NCBI GenBank assembly: GCA_032358255.1
Contig: JAULBX010001558.1
Coordinates: forward strand, 62,001 to 126,000
Source of the DNA: Heterotrichella gracilis
Taxonomy: Eukaryota > Sar > Xanthophyceae > Tribonematales > Xanthonemataceae
DNA length: 64,000 nucleotides
Direction of reading: 5' to 3'
The notes beneath the pieces were generated by a model. That model searched no databases and was not told the origin of the DNA. It saw only the letters and a list, made by a program, of their open reading frames with translations. Positions 1-15,300 of this stretch are shown here, piece by piece (positions within the stretch are counted from its first letter, which is position 1; each line of letters opens with the position of its first letter). The position numbers and the translations under genes were made by a program.

Positions 1-3969
<3,969 letters not shown>

Positions 3970-4913
3970 GCCTGAGGGAGTTGCAAGGACCGGGTGACTT
4001 GAGCCACAAACCTACATTACTTGCCTATCCCGGGGATTGCAGGGATTGAATCGGTCCCCAGCTGCGCGTTTGCAAGCTTGGCATGGCACTGCCCGAGGTC
4101 GCGTATGGCGCAAGGCTGCCTGGGTGCAGTGTGGTGCCCAAGTGTGATGGAGCTGGCCTGTGGTCGCACGAGGGGTGCGGGCAGGATGAGACTGAGCGCT
4201 TGTTTCGATCCACTGCAGCTGCGAGCCAGCGCAGTTGATTGCCAATCTGCGCAGCATAGGCAGCAGCGAGGGCAGGCGTAGTGGTGCGTCCTGAAGGATA
4301 CCCTAGGGTACCCTAGCGGCGGTGCCATCTGGGTCTATTGACAGTTGGCTCTTCACTTCCAGTAAAATTTCTTGCACCACCCAGGAGACTGTCTGCGCAG
4401 CTTGCAGCCACTGCTATGCTATGATATGACGCGCATCCGATGCGTGAAGTTGAACTCCATGTCTCGGTGACTGTAACATCAAAACCCTCCTAGGGTTCAA
4501 AACTGCCCACCGGCCAAGGTGGCTAGCCCGCCCGGCGGCACTCTCGCGTCCCAGTCCGCGTCACGCGGAGCCTAGAATATTTGTTCAAAGCCTAGTGCAA
4601 GGAGATTAAGCATGGTTTGCTATCTACAAGGGACACAGAAGCCGGGCGAACAACCTATATGTGTAGTGCACGTCAACGTTGGAAGGTGACTAAGGCATCC
4701 AGCAGCAACTGGGCGATTCCGTGCATGGTACTTTCGTTCAGTCACACACAGTGTTGCGGAGTGCCATCATAGTACCTCCCGAGCCCAATCGTCGTACCAC
4801 CAGCTTGATTATCCGCAAACGGCAGCGTTGAAAGGGTGGCCGCTGCTACACCCCATCCCATTGGCCCTCCACACACTCCACTCCACTCCGCATAGTAGCA
4901 ACAAGGCAGCACG
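3970..4913. other. Spacer between ATE1 and the CBS gene
   Basis: This holds the ATE1 3' UTR and the promoter of the next gene. A TGTAA at about 4461 could be a green-algal poly(A) signal, but it is about 490 bases past the stop. Open frames here show no protein-like composition. I see no RNA gene. Confidence 0.4.
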
Positions 4914-7900
4914 ATGGCGGACGACAACCCGCTGGCTGCCTCTCGGCAGCTAGTCACCAAGACAAAACTGGAAGACATCCTGGCAGAGATAGCCCATGTC
5001 ACAGTGCTCAAGAGTGACACCTCGGTAGACCAAGCCCTCAAGGTGATAGCCCACTTGATGTCATCACAATTGTTGTGAAATAGTGCCCCGTTTAATGGAC
5101 AGGAGGGCTTTCCATCGCCAACTCCTCTTCCTTTTCCCCCGCCTGTGCAAACACAGCTGCGTGGTTGTCTACGTAACTGCATTCGGTTGTCAAAATCACG
5201 TCACCAACTGCCGGGGTTTCGGAAAGCAGAGTGAGATTCCCTTTCCCTCGCTGCAGGTCCTGGCGTCCCACAGGATTCTGTCTGCACCGGTGGTGCAAAA
5301 GGGCCCAGAAGGGGCAGCCGATGAAATCCTGTGCTTCGTGGACTTGCGGGATGTGCTCTCAAGTTTCCTAGCAAGTAAGCAAAGGATTTGTCAAGTGTTG
5401 ATGGAGGCTACTTGGCTACTAAACTGTTGGGTTGGCAAGGCTGCACAAGGCTTAGTTTGGTGCACATGTCCAGTCTTCCACCGTGGAGTGCTCTAAAGAC
5501 GGGGCAGTCAAAGAAGGCTCCACCCCTCTCTCGGATGCTCACCACCTGATGCCAGGCTGTTGGGACAGCTCTTTTCCATGGCACAGTTGCACACGCCGTT
5601 TCCCTGGTAGGCAAGCACCGCATACCTTGCATAACTGCGTGTTGATTGGTTTGGCATCCTGCCCACAGGCTTGGACATGGACAAGCTCAAGGCAGGCAAG
5701 ATGCTGCAGAGGATGCGCATCCTGGAGACCCAGGGCCAGAAGTTTGCAACGAAAACCCTAAAGGAGCTGCCTTTCGCAGGTATGGGCCACCCTCTCCACT
5801 CTCTGCCGTAGCCTGTGGGCCAATAACTTGACACTGCGTGCGCACACAGCGAGCAGTGTCCCACCCACCAACCTGTGTAATCTTCTGACTGCGCTTGGTG
5901 GCGTGATGAACTGGTTCACTGCTACTATTCTACAAGCCTGCTCTATTTACACTGTTTTTTTGTGAGAGCCGCTCACCCCTGGCTCCCCACCTGTTTCAGG
6001 CGGCGACGGGTGCTTCCTGTACGGGCAACAGGCGCGGCATGCAAGCCTGCGGGAGGTCATCTACGACGGGTTCCTCTACCCTCGGGAAACAAAGTAGGTG
6101 CCGGGACACCAGGGCAGGCAAGCGGGTGCCTTGAAATTTGCCTAAACTGGCATGTATACTAACTACCCTGCTTTGTTATTGGGATTCATAAGAGTACTGG
6201 ATGTAAGCAGCGGAAACTTAGGCGATGCTTGGGCCATTCGCCCGCTTAGTTGGAGGTACAACCCTGCCTTGAGCATGTTGCGTGCAACCACTGCACCGTG
6301 AACGACCCCCACACCTAGCCAGTTACCCATAGTGCCCCCTCCACCACCCACCAGCCCATTCCTACCCCATCCCAATCCCTGCCTGCCAAGCGCTGCTCAC
6401 AAAACCCATGCCCCCCTGCACACACACACACCTGCCCAACCAGCCCACGCACCCACCTTAACCAGCCCACGCACCCCCCCGCCCCCTGCCCCTGACCCCC
6501 GACGCGCTGTTCTTTGACGTGCAGCATCATTTCGCACAGGGCGGCCTTTGGCGGCACCCGCACGCGCCGCGTGGTCCACCGGCTGGCGCTCTTCGACTCC
6601 GCGGAGCACATCACCAACATCATCTCCCAGTCTGACATAGTGCGCTTCCTCCAAAAGCGCAAGGAGGAGCTTGGGGATGAGCTGCTGGCAAAAACGGTGC
6701 ACGAGCTGGGGATGGGAGCGGCCCCCGTGATCTCGGTCACCCCCGAGACGCCCGCCATTGACGCCATGGCGGTGATGAATGACAAGGGCATCTCGGCGCT
6801 GGGGGTGGTGGACAAGGGCGGGCGCCTGATCGGCAACTTCAGCATCACCGAGCTGAGGTGGGTGGGGGGTGGGTGGGGTAGGGGTGGGGTGATGGATGCG
6901 GGGGGGGAATGGACCCATGTGATGCTGGTGGATGGGAAGGGGGTTGATGCTGGCTTCGGCAATGGTTTTGGAATGGGCCTTTGCTGCGGCGACATGTGGC
7001 GGTGGCGTGCTGTCTCGCCGCGCGGTGCAGTGAAATGCGCTAACAAATTGGGACTGCTGCTGTACCATATCCCCGCAATTGCATGGGCTAACCCGGGGGC
7101 GCATGCTTCCCCATGATTGCGCTGTTGTTTTCCACATTTGATAATCATGTCTGAGCACTTTGGCTCCCTGAAATGCACCCCCGCTTTACGAACAATCCGA
7201 CATGCACATCCCCTTCTCCCCCAGGACAATCATGTCTGAGCACTTTGGCTCCCTTGCGCTGCCAGTGGGTGAGTTCCTGGCGCTGGAGCACGGCACCGAG
7301 TACGAGGGGTACGCCATCCAGGGCACGTCGGAGCAAGAGGAGATTCAGGTGAGAGGGATGCTTCATGTGTGCACTTGGACACTGCATCCACACACATGGG
7401 CTCCCCTAGTGCAGCCAGCACTGAGTGCCCCAACCAGCACTTTAGGGGCTGGTTCCAGTGTCCTTAGGTTATGGGAGGCAGCACGCAAGCTACAGTACCT
7501 ATCCATCTCCGTGGGTTCCTGGCTTCAGAGCATGGCACGGAGTACGAGGGCTATACAATCCAGGGTGCATCAGACCAGATGAGGGGTTACTGCAATACCT
7601 CAAGAGTATGAGGGCTACGCCATGTAGCTGTGTCACCAACTCACCCGGCCCCCTCCCCTCAACCCCGCAGTCCTCAGCCGGCAGCCAGTTTGCGCAGTCG
7701 CGGCGCGCCTCGCTGTCGTCGCGCATGCCCCCACCCCCCCCGCCCCGCGCCTCCTCCCGGCGCAGCTTGGAGCACTCACCCTCTGGCCGCTCGGTGGGCC
7801 ATGAGGTTGGTCAGGCGCTGATCTGCTGCGCCGAGGACACCCCGCTCAACCAGGCGCTGGACTTGCTGGTTGGAAACAGGCTGCACAGGTGCGTGAAGTG

Positions 7901-8212
7901 GAATTTGGGGGGCATCAGTGGTTGGGATGGTGCTGCAATTTAAGCGGTACAGCAAGTTAGCAGTTACCCTTGCTGTAGGCATCCGGCCGCTCGTTGGTCC
8001 GGCGCTGATCTGTACAGAGGACACTAACATTGGACGAGGCGCTGGACTTGCGTATTGCAGTAGGGCAAGAGTCTCCTTGAAGCATACTTCTTAGTTTTGC
8101 ACTGACACAGTGTTCCTGGCTGGTGCGCAGGCTGTATGTGATTGACAGCGAGCAGCGGCCGCTGCGCGTCATTTCGCTCACGGATGTGCTGCGCCTGGTC
8201 ACCAAGGAGTGA
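4914..8212 (+). CDS. Four-CBS-domain protein (SNF4/AMPK-gamma-like)
   Basis: Exons 4914-5042, 5257-5374, 5669-5779, 6000-6093, 6525-6857, 7225-7348, 7671-7888 and 8131-8212 join in frame to about 402 residues, near the length of plant KIN-gamma and CBSX proteins. CBS-type elements appear four times: AHVTVLKSDTSVDQALK with RILSAPVV and FVDLRDVLSSFL; then HITNIISQSDIVRFLQK; then PVISVTPETPAIDAMAVMND with GISALGVVD and IGNFSITEL; and finally ALICCAEDTPLNQALDLLVG with LYVIDSEQRPLRVISLTDVL. CBS pairs (Bateman modules) bind adenosine nucleotides; a role as SNF1-kinase gamma subunit is possible, but no diagnostic residue separates it from other CBS proteins. A Ser/Arg/Pro-rich linker (RMPPPPPPRASSRRS) precedes the last CBS. 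The start ATG is the first in the exon and follows an open 5' region. Confidence 0.85.
7140..7252 (+). repeat. Exon echo before CBS exon 6
   Basis: About 26 bases beginning ATCATGTCTGAGCACTTTGG occur at 7146-7171 in the intron and again at 7230-7255 in the true exon. The upstream copy then diverges and lacks the exon continuation. Confidence 0.85.
7267..7625 (+). repeat. Exon echoes after CBS exon 6
   Basis: Exon sequence 7270-7348 (codes EFLALEHGTEYEGYAIQGTS) is repeated in decayed form at about 7513-7590 (codes STEYEGYTIQGASDQ-like in a broken frame). A short third fragment lies at about 7605-7625 (GAGTATGAGGGCTACGCCAT). The copies have lost frame and donor. Confidence 0.8.
7790..8050 (+). 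repeat. Exon echo after CBS exon 7
   Basis: The exon segment at about 7783-7870 (GGCCGCTCGGTGGGCC, then GGCGCTGATCTGCTGCGCCG and CAGGCGCTGGACTTGC) is echoed at about 7980-8050 (GGCCGCTCGTTGGTCCGGCG, then GAGGCGCTGGACTTGC). The copy carries several small deletions. Confidence 0.8.
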
Positions 8213-10117
8213 GGCCAAGGGGAGCGCGAGAGGGGGTGCCTGGGGAGGGCAAAGCACAGCATTGCAAGGGGGTGAGGCAGCAGCAGGGGGGTGGGGGCTG
8301 GTGCGCTCGATCCCTCGCATGGGGCAGGGGCAGGGCACGGTAGCTGCGGAGTATGCACTGCTGGGGGAAGGGGTCAAGCAGGGTGGGATGGGATGGGGTG
8401 CAGAAGGTTCGCAGGGGGCTGCACCATACTATTATTGGTTGTGTCTGGTTGGTTGGCACAAGAGGGGGGAGCGCAGGGGGGAAGGGCGCGAGCAATGGGG
8501 CTGGACAGGCAAGGCAACAGGTGGGAGGAGGGATGCCGATGCTGCGAGGAGTGACAGACATGCAGCGAGCAAATGGTTGCTTCTTGTTTTGTTGTTTTAT
8601 CTCCTCGTTGACAATTTGGCCGCCTTCTCATGCACATCGTTCCACTTGAATTGCTGGGCACCATGCTTGGCACGGCATGTGCAGGGTGGTGATGGCAGCT
8701 GCAGCAGCATTAGTGCTATCGACAGTCCACATTAGTTGAACCTTTATGTACGGCCTTGCTGTACGCTACAGCTGTGCGCACACGCATGCCTTGCAATGCT
8801 TTGTGCTATTTTGCAATGGTTGCAAGTGCATGCATGTATTGCATTGAACGCCAATGCATAGGTAAACGGCGATGTGATAATCAATACGCGCAACGCACTA
8901 GCTTGTAATATCATGCTCACTCAGAATATCCCTGGGTGCATACACTAGCAAGCTTGAAAAGCTGTTCAGCAAAATACTGGGGCTTTCGACTCGAGTAACC
9001 TCTCAGAGTTTAAGTTCAACAATTGTTTCCTTCAGACTGGAAGGATCATTGGGTTAATATTACCAGCCTTGCATGTGCTGGCATCTACACATATGCATGC
9101 AATGCAGAAATGAAACAATCAATTGTATATTGCAGTGCATACCCTGTGTACACTAACGCCAAACCCTTTTGCATGCCATGCCTGCTGGCATTGGCTAAAT
9201 AGGCCTCAAGGCCTATCTTTGACCAGCCGTTCTGGTTACTGTGGTGCCCTGGTGCGAGCCAGTGGTCCCCTAACTACGCCTCTGTGCGTTCCCTTTCTTT
9301 CTTTCTTTCTACCCACGCCATGGCCCTGCAGGCCCGGGGGGGGCAATGCCATGGGCATGGGTCAGGTTGAACAATGTCACCACATTGTATTGCAGAACAG
9401 TGCATGTCACATGTAATGTTCCAGTGCGTGCATGCACATCCACAACGCTGCAACAGACATTCCTGCAAATATTTAACAGGACCTGGTACTGCCGGGTACT
9501 CTCAGATTCCTGAAGAGGGCTCGCACAACCGCAAATCTGAGATGGGTTTCCAATTGTACCACTGGCATATTTTTGCTGAAAAGTCACAATGGACTCAACC
9601 CCCCAGTTGTTTCGCGCATATGCGCACTGGTCCGTAAGTTTCAAGGTTTTAATTGCAAACTGATACACTATCAGTACTGAGCCTCCATATTTTTCTAAAA
9701 CTCCACGCTTGAAGAACACACACTATCATTCCCCAAAAGTATGGTGAGGGTTGGACAGGCTGCGGCCACCCCTAAGTATTGCAAGTCAACCACTGCAAAG
9801 GCCATCCTATCTGGGTGTGTGCGGGGTTATGCTTCATGCAAATATGCATCTGACTTTCTGGCAAGCTGGCATTAAATATTGAGGTCGAACAAGAAAATGG
9901 GCATTCTTTCACGCCAGCTTGCACTATGATGACAAAGCGAAAACATACTTTACGACTCTTGACCACGGCAGGTGAGCACCGGACAACCCAGCGGGCATCC
10001 TAAACCTGCGGAAAAGCGTATTGAAAAGAGCCTTCCTGGGCACACATACCTAGAAAACGAGTCACGGCTGCCATAGCTGCTGGGCAGGCAGTGCAACACA
10101 CGTGGGCGGAGGGCCCC
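8213..10117. other. Gene-free spacer, convergent ends
   Basis: This is the 3' side of both the CBS gene (+) and the syntaxin gene (-). It contains low-complexity TTTC repeats near 9295-9310 and TGCATGCA-type strings near 8830 and 9095. A TGTAA at about 8905 is a weak poly(A) candidate. I see no coding signal. Confidence 0.4.
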
Positions 10118-11696
10118 CTACTTGAGCAGCTGGTACAAAATGACCCCCACAATAATGAGTATGATAATGAGTATGATGATCCCACAGCACATCCACTTCC
10201 TGGAGCTCTTCTGGTACTGCTTGGCCTGCACCAGGGCGTCTGTGCCGGTCTGCACGTAGTCCACTGTCTTCTTCACCTGGAAACGAACATACTATAGTTG
10301 AGCGCCTTGCTTTGTGTGGCCTATCTGCAGTGGAACTGCCAGTGCAGAGATGGCATTAACAGTGCCAGGACAAGACTGGCTGGCGTTAGGCTTACAGGGA
10401 CTGCTATTTTGCTGCATTGCTGGGATCCTGCAATCTTCCTAGGTGTTGAGTCCCCGCCGCAGTTCAAAAGACCAAGAGGCAACACGCTGGAACACGGGCA
10501 ACACCCTCCACCACCATAACTGTGCAGAGCGTGAGTGCCCACTGCCGAAGATAAACAAGTTTACAACACCATATTCACCTGTGACTCGATGTTGTCCAGC
10601 ATCTGTCCCTGGGCCTCCACCAGCACCGCCATGTCCAGGAATATTTGGTGCAGGTCAAGCAGGCTCCGCTCCAGCTCCTTCACTGCCTCGTGCCGTTCTT
10701 GGATCTCCTTCAGCGTGTCCACAACCTGTGGGCAGTGGGGGGCAGACGCATGAGACACGTGCAGCGGGCCACTGGTGGGCAGTTAGGAGATGGGTACTGG
10801 GGGGCAATGGCAGGACTGGGAGCCCACAGCTTATGTGACAGCGGGTGAGACGTGGGTAGAAGTCACAAGTGGGCAGTGGGTATCTGAGCAGCAGCCAGAC
10901 ATGAATACAGGGACCCACAAACCGTGACGGTGTGCGATGTGGGCGTGCTGCAGGCAACTGGGCACCAATCATGCAATGGCCACAGGGACCCATGTTTTTT
11001 TGTGAAACAGTGCAAGGACAGATTGTGTTGCTCGCCTGGGAACAAGCCCAGCTGAAAAGGAGGGTTTGCAAGACTCACATATCCCCTGCCTTGCTCCAAG
11101 ATGGCCTTCTGGTAGATCTGCTCCACCTCCCCTGTCTCAATGAGGTTGTCAATCTCCTCCTCAGTGGCCTTCTGACCAGTCACCGTGTACACCCTCCTCT
11201 CCACCACCTCACGGTACTCGCTCTGTACCCGGTTCCGAAGGTCCTGGAACTCGCCCATCATGTCCTTCAGCTTGGTTTTCAACGCAGCTGTCAGTGCCGT
11301 CCTGGTCCGCTCTGAGCTCGACCCAGGCCCGGTGCCCTTTCGTTGCAACGCCATGTTGTTCATCTTGTCAAGGCCCTCAAGCTTGGTCTTCACCAGGTGC
11401 GCTGTCTTGGAGATCTCGTTGATGTCCCGCTGCATGTCTTCTCGGAGGTCCTTCATGTCAGCTGACCGGGTCACCGTCTTGCTGCGCTCATGGGCCTCGA
11501 GCAGCTTGGCCTGGTTGCGGCGAATCATGGCCAGCATGCCCTTGATGTCAGAAACCTCCTTGAAAAACTCCTCAAGGGACTTGTCAGTTGCCTCAGACCC
11601 ATGTTGGGCAACCCCTGCCTCGATGTCATGGTCCTCTGGCCCAGGGGCCCTCTGCCCACCGTTGCCCGTCTGCACAGTGTCTAGTAGGTCGTTCAT
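10118..11696 (-). CDS. SYP1-type Qa-SNARE (plasma-membrane syntaxin, SYP132-like)
   Basis: Exons on the minus strand are 11696-11079, 10725-10579 and 10276-10118, all phase 0, giving 307 residues; plant SYP132 is about 304. The protein starts MNDLLD, as in plant SYP13. It has the Habc helices ([21 protein letters not shown]-type linker, [20 protein letters not shown]) and the conserved [18 protein letters not shown] and AILEQGRG segments. The Qa-SNARE motif reads [20 protein letters not shown], with the zero-layer Gln near residue 245. A C-terminal anchor of Ile/Leu/Val follows RKWMCCG and ends at YQLLK. Qa-SNAREs mediate vesicle fusion; the plant subclass acts at the plasma membrane and cell plate. 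The gene diverges from the ankyrin gene across about 630 bases. Confidence 0.95.
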
Positions 11697-12325
11697 CGTG
11701 GGAGGATGCTAGCTGGTGCCCACCTGCGGCTTGCCCAAGTGCAGGGCTTGCGAAACAAGGGTACGAGAAGGACTTGGCGAGGTGCTGGAACCAGTCTAAC
11801 TTTGGGTATATAGTGGCACAACAGCGTCTGATCGGTTAGTTCTCAGCAAAGGTGCACCAGTCACGGCTTAGCAGCACACACCCTTCACTAAAGAGACAGC
11901 ACTGCTTGCCACTAGAGGCTTTGAAGGGTCAAGTTTTGCCTTTTAAAAGTCTTGCTGTCGAAGGCCACGGCGGCCCTCAACGACCGTCGGGCGGAGAAAT
12001 ATTCAACCGCCTCTTGCCATGTGGGTCACGTGGGCACCTCACATGCCTTTGAAAGATTCTACATTTACCCTAGGCTAGGGTTCTGACTGAACCTCGGCTG
12101 GAACCGTTCGAGGCTATATGGCATGCATGCTGCATGCATGCAACCTACAACACACAGCGCACTCTAACCGCACTGCATAGACAACCTACACTGGCTACGC
12201 TATAGGAGCAGCATACTTGAACGTTCCAAGAGCGAGAGGAGTCTATGCCGGCAGCGCCAGTAGCATGCAATAGCAACCTAAGTTTGCACATGACCTTCTA
12301 GTTCGCCTAACCAAAGCCCTCCAAG
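11697..12325. promoter_or_regulatory. Shared divergent promoter region (syntaxin / ankyrin)
   Basis: This 629-base spacer separates two start codons that point away from each other, so it must hold both promoters. It contains a palindromic GCATGCATGC cluster at 12121-12142. No other motif is recognised. Confidence 0.5.
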
Positions 12326-15300
12326 ATGGCTGAAGAGGCGGCTGAGCAGGTATTACACCGGTGCTAGGTAGACGCTGGCTCTTTTTCCTTGAAATTGTGA
12401 TGGGCGAACATGACATGCCGACGAACTGTTTAGCATGCATCGTGTTGATGTGGCCTGTGCTGATGTCCATCTGCACCTGTTATTCTTATGTAGTACGTTT
12501 CCCATCAATGCGTTGTGTGTTGCAGTATCGTGAGCAAAAGAAGGTGGGCAACATGCTCCTCATGGCAGTGGCCTATGGGCTCTCTGAAGAGGTAAACCCA
12601 ACCCCATAGCCAGCCAGCGCGTTTTCTGCTCGTGGTCCAGGCACACTGTTCGAACACATTTGCCCTGCCGCATGTGCACCCACTCCAAGGGCTTCTACAT
12701 TGCACTGGCCACGGTGGTGACCACAGCCTTGGCACCAGGGCAGTGGGCCACCACCCTCAAAAAAACAAAAAACAAGAAAACGTGGGCCACCACCAGCTGC
12801 CATGCCACGCTGCTGGGCAACTGTGCAATGCAACCACCATGTCCTGGGGTACGCACTCTGTGTGTGCTTGGTTCCATTCACTCTGTGTGTGCACCAAGCA
12901 CCAGCCCAACCCATGCTTGGTGCCACCAACCAACTTGAAGGACTCGCGCATCCCACTCACTGAAGGTATCTCCGCCCCCCTGACCCATTCCCATCCTTGG
13001 CAGGTGGAGCGGCTGGTGGACCAGGGAGCCCTGCTGACTGCCAAGGACAAGCAGGGGCTGGGTCTGATGCACCTGGCAGCGGCACAGGGCCACACCGACC
13101 TGGTGCAGTTCCTGTGGGGCAAGGGGGTGGAGGTGGACGTGGAGGAGCCAGGTAGGCAAGGGGTGTGGGCACAGAATACCCTGCTCTGCTCTTATTAGTT
13201 GGGGCGTGTGGGTGGGGCGGAGGCAGGTGTTGTCGCATTGTGCATGCAGCATTTTATCAGACTGACGTTGAGTAGTGGAGGGCCAAGGTTGCACCTGGCA
13301 GCGACCCAGGGCCATGCTGACCTAGTGCATTTCCTGTGGGGCAAGGGGGTGGAAGTGGACGTGGAGGAGCCAGGTAGGTAAGGGATGTGACCACAGAATC
13401 CCTACAGATGGGTCTCGTGGAGAGGGCGCGGGGGCAGCTGTTGTGGTGGTGGAGCATGTTGCTCACCTCTTTCACCTCTTTCTGGGCTGATTTGGAGTGG
13501 GCAGTCATTGCTGCCCCTGTGTTGTTCGCAACTTAGAGGGACTACATTCTTTATTATCCTCATTTCCTGTGAAGTATGAAAAGATACTCCTTGGCTCCCC
13601 TGTGTAGGCGGCCGCACCGCACTCCACCTTGCAGCGCTGCGCTCCCACAAGGAGGTGGTGGACCTGCTGCTGGCCAAGGGGGCGTGGGTGGATGCATACG
13701 ACGGCAAGGACGACACACCCCTGCACCTGGCGGTCAGGTGTGTAGGGTTTCCTTAGGGTTTGTTTAGGGTAGATGCGTGTGGCGGTGAGGACGATACACA
13801 TTACTGCAAACGCAGCAGTGGTATACCGCATAGCAGTGGTGTTAACATACACGCCTAGTTAGAATTTTGAACCGGCTATCCACTTGCAGAACGATGCACG
13901 CCTAATTGCGTGGGTTATTGAACCAACCACTTGTGGAATTATACAGGGGAGGCGCAGGCATGGACACCATCAAGGCGCTCCTGGACCACACCACCCAGGG
14001 CGTCAGGGCAGTCAACAAGCGAGGCTTTTCCCCCTTGGGCGAGGCGGTGGCGGCAGGCAACGTGGAACTGGCAAAGCTGCTGGTGGCCAGGGGGGGCAAT
14101 GTGAACGAAAGGCCACGAGGGTTCAGCCTCCTGCACGTGGCTGCGGGGCTGGGGCATGAAGCCATGGTGGACTGGCTGCTGCAGAGCGGGGCAAACCCTA
14201 ACGGTGCGGAGGCAAAACCCTAGCGATCGGTGAATGGGTTGATTGTCAACCCATTTCCCTAGGGGTGCCTACTTAGCGACATGCACGCCTGATCTTATGC
14301 TCGCCTGAGCACAGTCCCAACCAGGAGTATGCCATTCTACTCAACTAACAAGTAGTATACCCCTGTCCCAGTCATGTGCGCACCTGCACACCTGATCACA
14401 TGCACACCTGATCTCATTTACAATATTGGCGCAAAATCAAACCAAGTTTTCTGCTCCCCGCAGATGCTCTCAACGATGAGGCAGCCACACCGCTCCACTC
14501 CGCAGCAATGGCGGCCAGCCTGGCGTGCTGCCGGGCGCTGCTGGCTGGTGGTGCGGAGGGGGGTGCGGAGGGGGGTGGGGGGTGCACCGCCGAGGAGGTC
14601 CTGCCCCCCGACGCACCCGCCGCGCTGCGCAAGGTGTTGAAGGATGCGGCCGCCAAGGGGAGGAAAGGGTGGGTGATGCAGATGTAGGTGTCCCATAGTG
14701 CCCTTGACGCTCGACTGTACGCCTACATGGGCCCCTTACATACACACATGCTGGGGCAACTTTGGGGCAACATTGCAAGCCCATGCACTGCAGTACCACC
14801 CCATACAAACCGCACACACTCCCTCACACCATGCACACCTCCTTCCCACCCACACAGGGCCCCTCGCGCCCCCAAAAAGGCTCCCGCCATCCCTGCCGGA
14901 CCAGCCACGCCACGCGAGGCCTTCCGGGCGTTGGGCAAGCCCCTCCAGCTGAGGAAAGTAGAGCGGTGGTGTGAGCTGGAGCCTGATGAGCTGCAGTCCA
15001 CCCTGGCGCCCTTTGGCCCTGCGGTTGCCCAGCTGGTGGACCAGGCGAGGCAGGTCAAGGGTGAGCTGACGGTGCATAAGGTAGGGGCTGTGACGTCTCT
15101 TGAATTGGAAGGGTCCACAAACTATGAACCCTAAACCCTAAATCGTGCCAGGCGAGGGAGGTCAAGGGGGAGCTGGCGGTGCATGAGGTACGGGGGTAGG
15201 CAAAAGCTTTGCTCTTTCCAGGTTATACTATATTTGTGTGTTTTTAGGTACCTGGTGTCATACGATGATTCCTGCCATAGAGCAAGAAGAAAAAATATAT

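Noticed and set aside
6315-7229. Long minus-strand open frame (about 300 codons)
   Set aside because: It is the antisense shadow of the CBS exon 6525-6857. Composition is biased by GC-rich codons.
8142-8735. Long plus-strand frame after the CBS gene
   Set aside because: It starts inside the last CBS exon in another frame and continues into the 3' UTR. No domain-like sequence.
13283-13376. Ankyrin-like copy considered as an additional exon
   Set aside because: The only nearby acceptor gives the wrong phase and an immediate stop. Skipping it keeps the frame.
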